47,815 nucleotides of DNA from Deltaproteobacteria bacterium (GCA_026388695.1 JAPLJH010000046.1:1-47815); one strand, 5' to 3'; shown: positions 19,191 through 28,296, counted from the stretch's first letter. Notes: generated from the letters alone by a model not told the origin. Made by a program: numbers and translations.

Positions 19191-20507
19191 TTAGAAGGAC
19201 ATGGTCAGCGAATGGGTCAGAATGTAGATATTCTGGGTGTCATCCGTTGCGGAGTTAGATTTGAAGTAATCGCCTGTAGCGAGGTAGCCGAAATGTGCCT
19301 CGTAGGTCAGGTTGTCGAGCAGTTTGTAGGCTGCGCCCACGTTGTACTCCCAGCCGTACGCGTCATCGCGATTGGTATAGGCAGCAGTTTCCGGCTGGTC
19401 TGCTTTGGCCCAGCCAATGGCGCCGTGCAGGGTCAACTGGTTGGACACGGCGTAGTCTGCTGCGGCAACAATGGCATGTACGCCTGCCGTGCTTAAGGTA
19501 GCAGTGTGGGCGTTGAAGATGTCGTTGTTCAGCATGCCGGTGTGACGACCGGTGAGGATGTAGAGAGGCTCAAACTGGTCGCCGGTGCCGGTGGTGCCGA
19601 GGGCGTTCTCGATGTCTGTAGAAGTCCGGTCTTGTCCCTGGGCGTAGAAGTACGTGAGGCTGGGGGTCATGGCATCGACCTTGGCGCCGACCTGCAACAT
19701 TCCTGCCCAAGAATCATAGTCCACGCTTGAAGTAGGATCGGTTTCCTTGCTGCCGAAGTAATGGTTCAGCTCGGCGTTGACAAAGTAATTGTCCATCTTG
19801 TACTTGCCATAGGCGGTCAACTGTTGCTTCCGATCGTTGATGGTGGCGGTGGTCATGTCGTTGGTGTACTGGTAATGGAGACCGGAATCCAAGGAATCAG
19901 TCTTGTAGTACACACGTGCTACATAGCTGGTACTATCGGCATCGGAAGCACTGGCTGTTGCGGTGCCTACGCTAGCTAAAGCATTGTTGTTGTCTTTGGA
20001 TTTCTGGATGTAGAACAAGGTGGACCAAGGTCCGTCTGCCAGGAAGGAGGGGTACAGCATGACCCGATCTCCGCGGAGGTCTGAATCCATGAAGCTCGTG
20101 CCGTAGGTGCCAGCCGGCGTACGGCCAAAGCGCATATTGCCGATGGGAGAGGCGTAGTCCATGTACAACTGGTGGATGTAAACGCTATTGGTATTATTAG
20201 GGGTGGTGCTGGTGTCGCCCTGGCTACCCCAAAATGAATCGTCCGCCAAGCGGATGACCGAAGACATGGACACCTTGTCGTTCACCTTCATGGTGGGCTT
20301 CACTTCGAAGGTGTGCAGAAAGTAGGCATCGGTGTGGTTAGAAGCACCGGCGCTTTCATTGAGATCAAGGCCATTGCCATTACCGTCGGAAATGTAGGCA
20401 CCCTCAACCAGGTACTTGCCGCTCATCTTGAACTCAACGGCGGAGGCAGTGGAGGCCAGTCCCGCGATCAGGCCCAGTGCTGCTACTGTGGATAATACTT
20501 TTTTCAT
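19191..20507 (-). CDS. Outer-membrane porin-like beta-barrel
   Basis: A 438-aa exported protein with a clear Sec signal (MKKVLSTVAALGLIAGLAST, cleavage after ASA at residue 23). The mature part consists of alternating aromatic/polar strands (for example MRFGRTPAGTYGTSF and NYFVNAELNHYF) and ends in phenylalanine (SLTMSF), the outer-membrane insertion signal. The pattern fits a general porin of roughly 16 strands; substrate is unknown. A strong promoter, an AAGGAGAT ribosome site and a strong terminator make it a stand-alone, probably highly expressed gene. Confidence 0.85.
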   Translation of the reverse strand: MKKVLSTVAALGLIAGLASTASAVEFKMSGKYLVEGAYISDGNGNGLDLNESAGASNHTDAYFLHTFEVKPTMKVNDKVSMSSVIRLADDSFWGSQGDTSTTPNNTNSVYIHQLYMDYASPIGNMRFGRTPAGTYGTSFMDSDLRGDRVMLYPSFLADGPWSTLFYIQKSKDNNNALASVGTATASASDADSTSYVARVYYKTDSLDSGLHYQYTNDMTTATINDRKQQLTAYGKYKMDNYFVNAELNHYFGSKETDPTSSVDYDSWAGMLQVGAKVDAMTPSLTYFYAQGQDRTSTDIENALGTTGTGDQFEPLYILTGRHTGMLNNDIFNAHTATLSTAGVHAIVAAADYAVSNQLTLHGAIGWAKADQPETAAYTNRDDAYGWEYNVGAAYKLLDNLTYEAHFGYLATGDYFKSNSATDDTQNIYILTHSLTMSF

Positions 20508-20553
20508 TTCTTATCTCCTTTGATAAGTCTTAATAAAAAAACAACTTAAGCTT

Positions 20554-20583
20554 CTTAAAGCAAATTTCGAGAGGGGATGTCAA
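20554..20583 (-). promoter_or_regulatory. Porin gene promoter
   Basis: Reverse-strand perfect -35 box TTGACA (20578-20583) is followed after 18 bases by TTTAAG (20554-20559), or after 17 by CTTTAA. The start codon is about 47 bp further on. Long A/T runs flank the -35 on its upstream side (20584-20620), resembling an UP element. Confidence 0.75.
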
Positions 20584-20672
20584 GTTTTTTTTACTGTGGT
20601 GTAATTTTTTTTACAGGGTACAGCAGTTAGTGTTAGCCACAAGCTGTCAGCTACAAACTTACTGCCATCGTT

Positions 20673-22355
20673 TTACTGCTCCTGCTTCTTGGTAAAATCC
20701 AGCTGATAGATGAGCATGGTGGAGGTCTGGTCGGCGAACAGGTCGCTTGCGCCGCTGCCCAGGACCAGGCCAACCAACAGTTCCGCGCTCTTCTTATCCG
20801 CGGCGGGGCGCAGGAGGTAGTCCACGATATAGCCGTCGATCTTCTTGGTGCGCCACAGCTCGGACAGGGCGATGCCGTTCCAACTCAGGGCGTGGATCTC
20901 GCCGGAGGGGTAGTTCTTCATATTTTCAAAAAGCCGCGACGAGGTGGACAGGTTCTTGTTGATGATGATGTCCGGCTGGCCATCGCCATTCACGTCGTAG
21001 ACGATGATTCGCGAGGGGATGTAGATGCGGTTTGAGCCTTCCTGGGCGCTGCCCTTGCCTGCGCCGAAGCCTTCGGTGCCCCCGATGAAGCGGGTGGTAC
21101 CGCCGTAAAACTCGTCGCTTTTCCAGAGGACGGTGCCGCCTGGGCGCAGTACCTGGAGGCGGTCGTACTGGTCGATGGCGATGATCTCCCGACTGCCGTC
21201 GTTGTCCAGATCGGCAATGGTGAACTCAAACAGATTGACGCTGGCCGGAACATCCATGCGGCTGCCTGCTTTCAGGGCGGCGTTGGCCACATCAAGCCGG
21301 AAGATGCCGGGGGCCACGGCCTTGCTGGCGTCGGCCTGCTGACCGGCCAGCACCATGCCTTCTCCGAGTATGGGCATGGCTCTGATGTACCATTTAGCAT
21401 CCTGAAAGATGTAATTGGCCTTGTCTGCGCCTAGCCACTCAAAGGCGAAGGAGTGCGGTCCCTTGCTGTCTGCCGCGCTCACATAGATCTCCGGCTTGCC
21501 GTTTTTGTTGAGATCCGCCACGGTGATGGCGTGGATGCGGTATCCGACCTTGCCGGGAATTTGGCCGACCTTGCTCAACCTGTTTCCGTCGCGTTTGAAG
21601 ATTTGGACCGAGTCGTTGTCGGCAAAGATGACCTCGTCCTGACCGTCGCCGTCAAGATCGGCCATTTCCATGAACTGGAGGGAAAGCTTCATGTTCTGGG
21701 TTTTTTGGAACTCGCTGGTGATGCCCTTGGCGTAGATAAAAGGCGAGCCGCCCGCGCCGGTGCGTCCGGCAAAGGCCCGGTCCGGATGGGCTGTGGCATA
21801 CTGGGGCTGGGCCTGGGCGGTTGGCTGCCCGGCGACCTGGGATTGGGTCAGGGCTGAGGCCGGACGTTTCTGGGCGAAGATTTTCTCGCTTATATCCCAG
21901 GCCAGGGAGTCGATGCTTTGGATGATCTCGCTTTCGTTCTTGGCAGTGGCATAAAAATTACGCGGTGCGCCCTTGGCGACCTCAAAGACCTTGGCGTCCA
22001 GTGAAAGGCTGCTGCCCATGGAGGTGAGGCTGCCGACCACCAGGTAATCGGCCTGGAGGGTCTTGGCCAGCTTGAGAAAAGCCTCTGTCTGGGTTGGGGT
22101 TCCTGCGCCGGCAAGGGCCTTGTCCACCACGGCCTTGTCGATCACGGTGAGGCCGACCTCGGAAGCAATGCGGCTGGCCAGCATGTCACGGATGCCGCTG
22201 GTGAGATAGCTCATGTCCTGGGGGGCATTGGCCTTGAAGGGCAGGAAAGCGATGCGCCCGGTTTGCGCGGCTCCGGTCGCAGGCAGCGCAAGATGCATGA
22301 CGAATATCAGTGCGGCGAGCAAGAAAGTGACTGTGCGCTTGGTTTGTTTGAACAT
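20673..22355 (-). CDS. Secreted TolB-like / FG-GAP (VCBS) repeat protein
   Basis: A 560-aa exported protein. Signal peptide about residues 1-30 (ending ATGAA). Residues 33-160 resemble the TolB-N/FlgO-like fold (RIAFLPF, then a long helix pair, VIDKAVVDKAL and YLVVGSL). After a Q/A/P-rich linker, residues 225-555 look like a beta-propeller with Ca-binding DxDxDG-type loops: DLDGDGQDE at 233, DLNKNGKPE at 281, DLDNDGSRE at 382 and DVNGDGQPD at 454. An AAGGAAACC site precedes the ATG. The function is not known. It stands alone between the porin and a divergent phosphatase gene. Confidence 0.75.
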   Translation of the reverse strand: MFKQTKRTVTFLLAALIFVMHLALPATGAAQTGRIAFLPFKANAPQDMSYLTSGIRDMLASRIASEVGLTVIDKAVVDKALAGAGTPTQTEAFLKLAKTLQADYLVVGSLTSMGSSLSLDAKVFEVAKGAPRNFYATAKNESEIIQSIDSLAWDISEKIFAQKRPASALTQSQVAGQPTAQAQPQYATAHPDRAFAGRTGAGGSPFIYAKGITSEFQKTQNMKLSLQFMEMADLDGDGQDEVIFADNDSVQIFKRDGNRLSKVGQIPGKVGYRIHAITVADLNKNGKPEIYVSAADSKGPHSFAFEWLGADKANYIFQDAKWYIRAMPILGEGMVLAGQQADASKAVAPGIFRLDVANAALKAGSRMDVPASVNLFEFTIADLDNDGSREIIAIDQYDRLQVLRPGGTVLWKSDEFYGGTTRFIGGTEGFGAGKGSAQEGSNRIYIPSRIIVYDVNGDGQPDIIINKNLSTSSRLFENMKNYPSGEIHALSWNGIALSELWRTKKIDGYIVDYLLRPAADKKSAELLVGLVLGSGASDLFADQTSTMLIYQLDFTKKQEQ

Positions 22356-22534
22356 GACCGGTTTCCTTATTGAAAAGAAGAGTGATTTTCCGTAGAGTTT
22401 AAAGCCTAAAGCTTACCCCGAAGAAACACGGGAGGGCAAGAGTTTTTTGTAGTTATGCGCGGCTGTGAGATTGTGTGCAACGGTTTACTTATCGCGGCTG
22501 AAGCCGCTCATACGGCGAAAGTGAAAGGGCAAAC

Positions 22535-23122
22535 ATGAAAACTACTGTCTATCTTATCCGGCATGGCCTGACTGCGGCAAACAAGAAAGATGTTTTTGCC
22601 GGGCGCACCCAGGAGCCCCTGCATCCTGAGGGCGTGGACCAGCTTGCGAAGGTTGGCGAAAGGCTTGGCGGGCGAGGCATCAGCAAGATTTTCTGCGGAC
22701 CATTGGCTCGGACCAGGCAGTCGGCCGGGATTGTCGGGGAGTTGCTTGGTGTGCCGGTTGCAGCGGATGAGGCCTTGACCGAGATCAGCATTCCCCACTG
22801 GGATGGTTTGACCAAGGAGGCGATTCGGGCGAGGTTTGGGCCTGAATATCCAACCTGGCTTGCCGATCCTGCCGGATTTTATGTGGCGGGTTGCGAGACG
22901 ATTGCCGAGGTGCAGGGGAGGGCGGTGGCCTGCCTGGAAACTATTTTTAGTGCGTATCCCGGCCAGAGCCTGCTGGTGGTAAGCCATTTGATCGTGGTTA
23001 GGGCATTGCTTCTGCATTATCTGGGACGGTCCATTGCGGATTTTCGGACGATCAAAGTTGGGAATGCCCAGGTGGCGACTTTGGTGCGGAATGAAAGTGG
23101 AGGGATGGAGGTGAAGTTGTGA
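22535..23122 (+). CDS. Histidine phosphatase family protein
   Basis: A 195-aa member of the phosphoglycerate mutase/acid phosphatase superfamily. The catalytic RHG is at residues 9-11 (VYLIRHGLTAAN), a second arginine lies in GPLARTRQSA and the second histidine in LLVVSHLIVVRA. The size fits small-molecule phosphatases such as alpha-ribazole phosphatase (CobC) or fructose-2,6-bisphosphatase-like proteins. No cobalamin genes are adjacent, so I do not assign a substrate. It is transcribed divergently from the FG-GAP gene, followed by an inverted-repeat element. Confidence 0.85.
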   Translation: MKTTVYLIRHGLTAANKKDVFAGRTQEPLHPEGVDQLAKVGERLGGRGISKIFCGPLARTRQSAGIVGELLGVPVAADEALTEISIPHWDGLTKEAIRARFGPEYPTWLADPAGFYVAGCETIAEVQGRAVACLETIFSAYPGQSLLVVSHLIVVRALLLHYLGRSIADFRTIKVGNAQVATLVRNESGGMEVKL

Positions 23123-23140
23123 AGGGGGCTTTTATTATCT

Positions 23141-23212
23141 TTCGACGGGCTCAGGATGAACGGATTTTTCTCTCTCGATTGATTTTTTTCCGTTCGTGGT
23201 GAGCCCATCGAA
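23141..23212. repeat. REP-like inverted repeat between convergent genes
   Basis: Two 23-base arms (23141-23163 and 23190-23212) are complementary at about 19 positions. The left arm begins TTCGACGGGCTCAGGATGAA and the right arm ends GAGCCCATCGAA. Repeats of this TTCGACAGGCTCAGGACGAACGG style are scattered in many bacterial genomes. It lies between the phosphatase and the convergent pyrD, so it could also help terminate transcription. Confidence 0.75.
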
Positions 23213-23273
23213 CCACAGACGTGATTTTTCCTTTAGTGTCAATCTGAAATGGTTTGGTGGCTGTCGATAAAAA

Positions 23274-24194
23274 TCAGTTCAGAATCAATCCCCCAATCAC
23301 CTCGCTGATCCCGTCAAGCTTATTCTCCATTACATAACGTCCAAGGCCTTCGACGATATCCTGGCTGGCACGCGGATTGACGAAGTTTGCGGTGCCAACC
23401 TCGATGGCCGTGGCGCCTGCCAAAAGAAATTCCAGGGCATCCTCCGTGGTGGTGATGCCGCCGATGCCGATCACCGGAATCTTCACGGCCTGGGCGACCT
23501 GCCAGACCATGCGCAGGGCGATGGGCTTGATCGCCGGGCCGGACAGTCCGCCCACGATGTTGGCCAGCCGCGGTCTGCGGCTTTTGACATCAATGGCCAT
23601 GCCCAGCAGTGTGTTGATCAAGGAAATGCCCTGCGCTCCGCCCGCCTCCACAGCCCTGGCAATCTGGGCTATGTCTGTGACATTGGGGGAAAGTTTGACG
23701 ATCACCGGCAGGGTGGTGTGCGCACACACCGCACGGGTAACGGCCTCGGCCATTGCGGGGTCGGTGCCAAAGGCAACCCCGCCTTTTTTTACATTGGGGC
23801 AGGAGATGTTGACCTCCAGGGCACTGATCCCTTCAACCTCGTTGAGCCGTTGGCCCAGGGTCTGATACTCTTCCAGGCTGTCTCCCAGGATATTGACGAC
23901 CACCCTGGTGCCTATTCCCAGCAGATAGGGCATTTTCTCGGTAATAAAGCGATCAAGCCCTACGTTTTCAAGGCCGATGGCGTTGAGCATGCCGCCGGCC
24001 GTTTCCACGATGCGGGGAGGGGAATTTCCCCGGCGCGGTTCTAGGGAAATCCCCTTGACTACCACCCCTCCCAGGTGATGGAGATTGACGTAGGGCGCGA
24101 ATTCCTTGCCATAGCCAAAGGTGCCGGAGGCGGTGAGCACGGGGTTCTTGAAAACAAGGCCGCCAATGGTGACGCGCAGATCTGCTTCGCTCAT
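23274..24194 (-). CDS. pyrD: Dihydroorotate dehydrogenase, class 1B catalytic subunit
   Basis: FMN enzyme oxidising dihydroorotate to orotate; class 1B passes electrons through PyrK to NAD. From the ATG at 24192-24194 the product is 306 aa, beginning MSEADLRVTIGGLVFKNPV. The active-site segment NISCPNVKKGG contains the cysteine base typical of class 1 cytosolic enzymes. GYGKEFAPY and the FMN-phosphate loop GIGGITT are present. The start overlaps the pyrK stop (ATGA), with GAGGAGGT upstream, indicating tight coupling and 1:1 expression. Confidence 0.95.
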   Translation of the reverse strand: MSEADLRVTIGGLVFKNPVLTASGTFGYGKEFAPYVNLHHLGGVVVKGISLEPRRGNSPPRIVETAGGMLNAIGLENVGLDRFITEKMPYLLGIGTRVVVNILGDSLEEYQTLGQRLNEVEGISALEVNISCPNVKKGGVAFGTDPAMAEAVTRAVCAHTTLPVIVKLSPNVTDIAQIARAVEAGGAQGISLINTLLGMAIDVKSRRPRLANIVGGLSGPAIKPIALRMVWQVAQAVKIPVIGIGGITTTEDALEFLLAGATAIEVGTANFVNPRASQDIVEGLGRYVMENKLDGISEVIGGLILN

Positions 24195-24985
24195 AGCCAG
24201 GCCACCTCCTCGGCCTTGAAAACCGGGCCGTCCTTGCAGACATGGAGATAGGGGCCGGACAAATCGGCTGGCGGGATTGCGCAGCCGAGGCAGGCAGAGA
24301 TACCGCAGGCCATCATGGTCTCCAGGGAAACCTGACACCCCCAGCCCTGTTTGCGGCATTGGCTAACCACGGCCTTCATCATCGGGTGCGGGCCGCAGGT
24401 GCATACCGTCCACTGGTGATCTGGGTTGAGATGTTGCGCAAGAAGATCGGCCACAAAGCCATGGTGGCCAAGGCTAGCGTCATCGGTGGCAAGATGGGTT
24501 TCCGTTATGCCGATATCCATGAAATCACGGGGCAGGGGGCCAAGTTCGGCTGCGGTTCGGGCGCCAAGCAGAACGACACATTTCGGCGGTTTGTTCGTGC
24601 GCAGGATTTCCCTGGCAAGAAAATAGAGGGGGGCAATGCCCATCCCTCCGCCTACCAGACAGATCGCCTGTCGACCGGCGAGGTCAAAGCCGTGCCCCAG
24701 GGGGCCGGTCAGGTTCAGCTTCTGGCCGGGAGTCATTCCCGCGAGCAGCCGTGTGCCCTTGCCCACCACCTTATACATCAGCTGCACCTGCTCGTCGGCA
24801 ACGGTCTGGTGTATGGACAGGGGCCGCCGGAGAAGCGGATCGTAGTAGGACGTGGTCTGCACCATGACGAATTGGCCGGGCCGGGCGCTGCTTGCTATTT
24901 GCGGGGCCGTCAGGGTCAGGCGGAATATGTCCGGCGTGAGTTGTTCCTGGCGGACAATCTCGGCCTGTTCTTCACATTGATTCAT
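24191..24985 (-). CDS. pyrK: Dihydroorotate dehydrogenase electron-transfer subunit
   Basis: FAD and [2Fe-2S] subunit of the class 1B enzyme, 264 aa. The FAD-binding segment RRPLSIH and the NAD-binding GGGMGIAPLYFLA are visible. The C-terminal cluster cysteines lie in MACGISACLGCAIP with a fourth in YLHVCKDG. It overlaps pyrD and begins 23 bp after parB on the same strand, so pyrimidine genes appear to be read from the par transcript. Confidence 0.94.
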   Translation of the reverse strand: MNQCEEQAEIVRQEQLTPDIFRLTLTAPQIASSARPGQFVMVQTTSYYDPLLRRPLSIHQTVADEQVQLMYKVVGKGTRLLAGMTPGQKLNLTGPLGHGFDLAGRQAICLVGGGMGIAPLYFLAREILRTNKPPKCVVLLGARTAAELGPLPRDFMDIGITETHLATDDASLGHHGFVADLLAQHLNPDHQWTVCTCGPHPMMKAVVSQCRKQGWGCQVSLETMMACGISACLGCAIPPADLSGPYLHVCKDGPVFKAEEVAWL

Positions 24986-25008
24986 GATTAACTATTTGAA
25001 AATAAAGG

Positions 25009-25902
25009 TTATTTAGTTTTTTGCCCTGGAAGGATCAGCGATAATACCCGTTCGAGATCATCGTGGGAATAGTACTCGATTTCCAATTTTCCCCGGGTTC
25101 CGCTTTGGATGATCCGTGCTTTTGTGTCCAGGTAATTGACCAGCCCGTTGGCCAGCGACTTGCAATAGGATTCCGGCAATTCATTGCTCGACTTCCGAGG
25201 TTGACGTTTTACCCCGCTACCGGGCGCGGTAATTTTTTTATGTTTTTTGGCCAAGGCCTCTGCCTGCCGGACATTAAGCCCCTGTTCGACAATCTCGTTT
25301 CGAACCTCGCGCATGGATGCCTCATCGCCAACACTGAGCAGTACCCGCGCGTGCCCCATGCTCAAGACGCCTTGTGCTAGATCCTGTTTGGCAAAGTCTG
25401 GAAGCTGGTTGATCCGCAGGGCATTGGCTACGGTTGAGCGCTCCTTGCCAACCCGTTTCGCCACCTCTTCTTGGGTCAGGTGGAACTCTTTAACCAGGCG
25501 GAGGTAGGCTTCTGCCTCTTCCAAGGGGTTCAGATCCTGGCGCTGGATGTTTTCGATGAGTGCCAGTTCAAGGCGATCAAGCGGGGTGACATCTTTGACC
25601 AGCACAGGCACTTCATCAAGCCCGGCCATTTTAGCAGCCCGCCAGCGGCGTTCTCCGGCGATGATTTGGTAGCGGCCCTCGGCACCGTGCTCGCACACCA
25701 CCAGTGGCAGCAAAATGCCTTTTTCGAGGATGGAGGCTGAAAGCTGAGCCAGGGCTGTATCATTAATATCTTTTCGCGGCTGCTCCGGGTTTGCCTCGAC
25801 GAGGTCGATGGGGCATAAAAAGTATTCCCTGCCATCGGAACCACCGGAAGGCAGCAGAGCATCAAGGCCTTTGCCGAGGGCCAGGGTTGTTTTTTTGATC
25901 AT
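25009..25902 (-). CDS. parB: Chromosome-partitioning protein ParB (CTPase, parS-binding)
   Basis: A 297-aa DNA-sliding clamp. The N-terminal ParA-activating peptide (LALGKGLDALLPSG) is present, then the CTP-binding ParB/Srx motif GERRWRAAKMAG, the segment ENIQRQDLNPLEEAEAY and the helix-turn-helix TQEEVAKRVGKERSTVANALR that reads parS. The C-terminal dimerisation part ends LERVLSLILPG. It overlaps parA by 4 bp. Two matching parS sites lie upstream of parA. Confidence 0.96.
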   Translation of the reverse strand: MIKKTTLALGKGLDALLPSGGSDGREYFLCPIDLVEANPEQPRKDINDTALAQLSASILEKGILLPLVVCEHGAEGRYQIIAGERRWRAAKMAGLDEVPVLVKDVTPLDRLELALIENIQRQDLNPLEEAEAYLRLVKEFHLTQEEVAKRVGKERSTVANALRINQLPDFAKQDLAQGVLSMGHARVLLSVGDEASMREVRNEIVEQGLNVRQAEALAKKHKKITAPGSGVKRQPRKSSNELPESYCKSLANGLVNYLDTKARIIQSGTRGKLEIEYYSHDDLERVLSLILPGQKTK

Positions 25903-26705
25903 GATTTCACTCCTTCTTTTGCTGCAACCTTTGGCTGCTTGCGCAGAAACTCTTTTCCGAGCTGCAAATAGCTGAGCGCTCCGCTTGAGCGTTTGTCGTA
26001 GACGATCGCCGCCTGTCCGTGGCTCGGGGCCTCACTAAGGCGAATATTGCGGGGGATCACCGTGTCATACACCCGGCCCTGGAAATGACTTTTCACCTCG
26101 GTGACCACTTGGTGGGTCAGCTTGTTTCGGCCATCGTACATGGTCAGAAGCAACCCTTCTATGGCGAGGGAGCGATTGTAAGAGTTTTTTACCAGTCGGA
26201 TGGTTCGGACCAGCTGGCTCAATCCTTCAAGGGCAAAATATTCGCATTGCAGAGGGATGAGAACCGTGTCCGCTGCGGTGAGGGCGTTGATGGTAAGCAG
26301 GCCAAGGGAAGGTGGGCAATCAATGAAGATGTAGTCGTAATCTCCACGAACCGAGGAAAGGACGTTGTCCAGGTAACGCTCGCGTTTCACCGCCGTCATC
26401 AGCTCAACCTCAACCCCGATCAGGTCAATGTGGGTTGGAAGAACGAAGAGCTTCTTTATTTCCGGCGCTGGTTGCACAACTTCTGCGGTTTCGGCCTCTC
26501 CCATATAGCAATGGTAGAGGTGGGTGCCGCCGTTAGCGCGGCTAACCCCCAGACCACTGGAGGTGTTTCCTTGCGGGTCGGAGTCAACCACAAGAACCTT
26601 TTTGCCCAGCAGCGACACCGAGGCGGCCAGGTTTATCGCCGTGGTCGTCTTGCCCACGCCGCCTTTTTGGTTGGCCAGGGCCACAATTTTTGCGCCATTT
26701 CCCAT
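25899..26705 (-). CDS. parA: Chromosome-partitioning ATPase ParA (Soj)
   Basis: Walker-type ATPase, 268 aa. The deviant Walker A KGGVGKTTTAINLA begins near residue 14, Walker A' reads VLVVDSDPQGN and Walker B FIDCPPSLGLLT. The short N-terminus without a helix-turn-helix marks it as a chromosomal (type Ib-like/Soj) ParA rather than a P1-type plasmid protein. It is the first gene of parA-parB-pyrK-pyrD. The usual neighbours mnmG and rsmG are not present in this window. Confidence 0.96.
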   Translation of the reverse strand: MGNGAKIVALANQKGGVGKTTTAINLAASVSLLGKKVLVVDSDPQGNTSSGLGVSRANGGTHLYHCYMGEAETAEVVQPAPEIKKLFVLPTHIDLIGVEVELMTAVKRERYLDNVLSSVRGDYDYIFIDCPPSLGLLTINALTAADTVLIPLQCEYFALEGLSQLVRTIRLVKNSYNRSLAIEGLLLTMYDGRNKLTHQVVTEVKSHFQGRVYDTVIPRNIRLSEAPSHGQAAIVYDKRSSGALSYLQLGKEFLRKQPKVAAKEGVKS

Positions 26706-26878
26706 GCTGAAAACCTCCGCAGTATGTCAGTTTATAACCGAATTTCGTTGGATTTTTCGTTGCTGGCCAGGGGCGGAGACAAAAGAACGGCCGCGCCGCC
26801 ACATTAAGAGCCATACTAACATACTCGGCACAGGGAGGCCCTTCTTTTTTACAAAGAATAATGGTGATTTCCGGCGAT

Positions 26879-26894
26879 TGTTTCACGTGGAACA
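26879..26894. other. parS site (one deviation from the palindrome)
   Basis: TGTTTCACGTGGAACA matches the bacterial parS consensus TGTTNCACGTGAAACA except for one base in the right half. It lies 174 bp upstream of the parA start, in the 436-bp gap 26706-27141 between parA and the peptidase gene. The gap contains this site, a second parS at its far end and no gene that I can support. Confidence 0.9.
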
Positions 26895-27110
26895 AGGTAT
26901 ATTTCTTATTTAATTTCAGATGGTTGTACTTGTGTGCTCGGATTAATGCCAGCTTTATGACGCGCGAGATAATGAGTTTTTCGCGAGGGATGAATTGCAT
27001 CTTCGGGTTTACGGCGACTTTGGGGTTGGTCTCCCACTACAAGCAAGCATCAGTGGCTGTTGTCTGTAGGCGAACGAGGCTAGGGTAACAGGTGTGCAAT
27101 ATTTCTTGGT

Positions 27111-27126
27111 GTTCCACGTGGAACAT
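27111..27126. other. parS site (perfect palindrome)
   Basis: TGTTCCACGTGGAACA is a perfect 16-bp palindrome with the CACGTG core of parS. It lies 232 bp from the first site and just 15 bp beyond the 3' end of the M20 peptidase gene. Together the two sites should nucleate ParB loading next to its own operon. Confidence 0.9.
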
Positions 27127-27141
27127 TCGGTTATTTTTGTT

Positions 27142-28296
27142 TTAATTCTGGGTAGTTATGATGGCAATAACCAGTTCGGCGGTGCGTTCCATGTCGCGCA
27201 GGTCAATGGATTCTTCGGTGCTGTGGACATGATCCATGCCGATTCCGATGATGGCGGTTTGTAGGCCTTTTCCGGTGAAAATGTTGGCATCGCTGCCGCC
27301 GCCCGCCCGCTCGTAGCGGATTTCTCGCCGGAGGTGGGCGGCGGCTTTGTCAACCCGTTGCAGGACGGAGGCGTTGCGAGCAATATGCATGGCGGGGTAT
27401 TCTGGGGTGAGGTGGAAATCGAGACGAGGCTGGACCCCTGCCCCGAGCTGCGCACCAGGGGCCGGAGTCCAACTGTCAATGGTGGCCTGAACCGTATCCT
27501 TGATCTGTTGGCAAAACGACGCGAGTTTTTCCGGAGAGTGGCTCCGGACTTCTCCTTCCACCAGGACGCTCTCGGGAACGATGTTGGTCGCCGTGCCTCC
27601 GGTGATGCGGCCGATATTGGCGGTGCTTTCTTCGTCAAGACGGCCCAGCGGCAGATCGGCAAGGCACTGGGCTGCAAGTTGGATGGCGTTGATGCCCCGC
27701 TCCGGGTGCAGGCCGGCATGGGCAGCCGCCCCGGTGATGGTGAAGTGAAAATGGTTGGCCGCCGGGGCGCCGATAATGAGCAGATCTATCCCGCTGCTGT
27801 CCAGGGCGTAGCCTTCCCTTGCGCGGAGCAGGGAGAGGTCGAGGGCCTTGGCGCCGCGCAGGCCAATCTCTTCACAGGTTGTAAAGACGAGATCGAAGGG
27901 GAGATGTGGGGCGCCTGTTTCTTTTATGGCCCGGATGGACTCGATGAGTATTGCGATGCCGGCCTTGTCGTCCCCACCGAGGATGGTCTCGCCTGCACTG
28001 GAAAAGCGGGTTCCCTCCCGCACGACATGAACCCCTCTCGATGGCTCAACCGTGTCCAGGTGGCAATTGAAAAAGATCGGTTCCCCAAGGAGATTGCCTG
28101 GGAAGTGGATGACCAGATTGTTGGCATCGGAACCGGTGACGCTGGCCGAGTTGTCCTCGACGATATCGGCTTCGGGAAACTCCTGCGTGAAGAGGTCTTT
28201 GAGAAACTGGGCCAACTTAGCTTCTTCGCGGGATGGGCTGTCAATGGCACACATGGCGGTGAAAACCTGGGCAAGCCGTTCGCTGTTGATATTCAT
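27142..28296 (-). CDS. M20-family metallopeptidase (PepT-like)
   Basis: A 384-aa zinc aminopeptidase-like protein. From the ATG at 28294-28296 (AGAGGT upstream) it begins MNINSERLAQVF. Metal-binding and catalytic segments are visible: CHLDTVEP, ILGGDDKAGIA, TTCEEIGLRGA and GGGSDANIF. The dimerisation domain (HFTITGAAAHAGLHPERGINA) lies in the middle. The pattern fits the peptidase T-like branch (PepT2), which removes N-terminal residues from small peptides; exact substrate is unknown. Its upstream region carries a Fur-type palindrome 48 bp from the start. Confidence 0.88.
   Translation of the reverse strand: MNINSERLAQVFTAMCAIDSPSREEAKLAQFLKDLFTQEFPEADIVEDNSASVTGSDANNLVIHFPGNLLGEPIFFNCHLDTVEPSRGVHVVREGTRFSSAGETILGGDDKAGIAILIESIRAIKETGAPHLPFDLVFTTCEEIGLRGAKALDLSLLRAREGYALDSSGIDLLIIGAPAANHFHFTITGAAAHAGLHPERGINAIQLAAQCLADLPLGRLDEESTANIGRITGGTATNIVPESVLVEGEVRSHSPEKLASFCQQIKDTVQATIDSWTPAPGAQLGAGVQPRLDFHLTPEYPAMHIARNASVLQRVDKAAAHLRREIRYERAGGGSDANIFTGKGLQTAIIGIGMDHVHSTEESIDLRDMERTAELVIAIITTQN

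Noticed and set aside
26895-27110. oriC-like region between the parS sites
   Set aside because: No TTATNCACA-type DnaA boxes or AT-rich unwinding repeat were seen.
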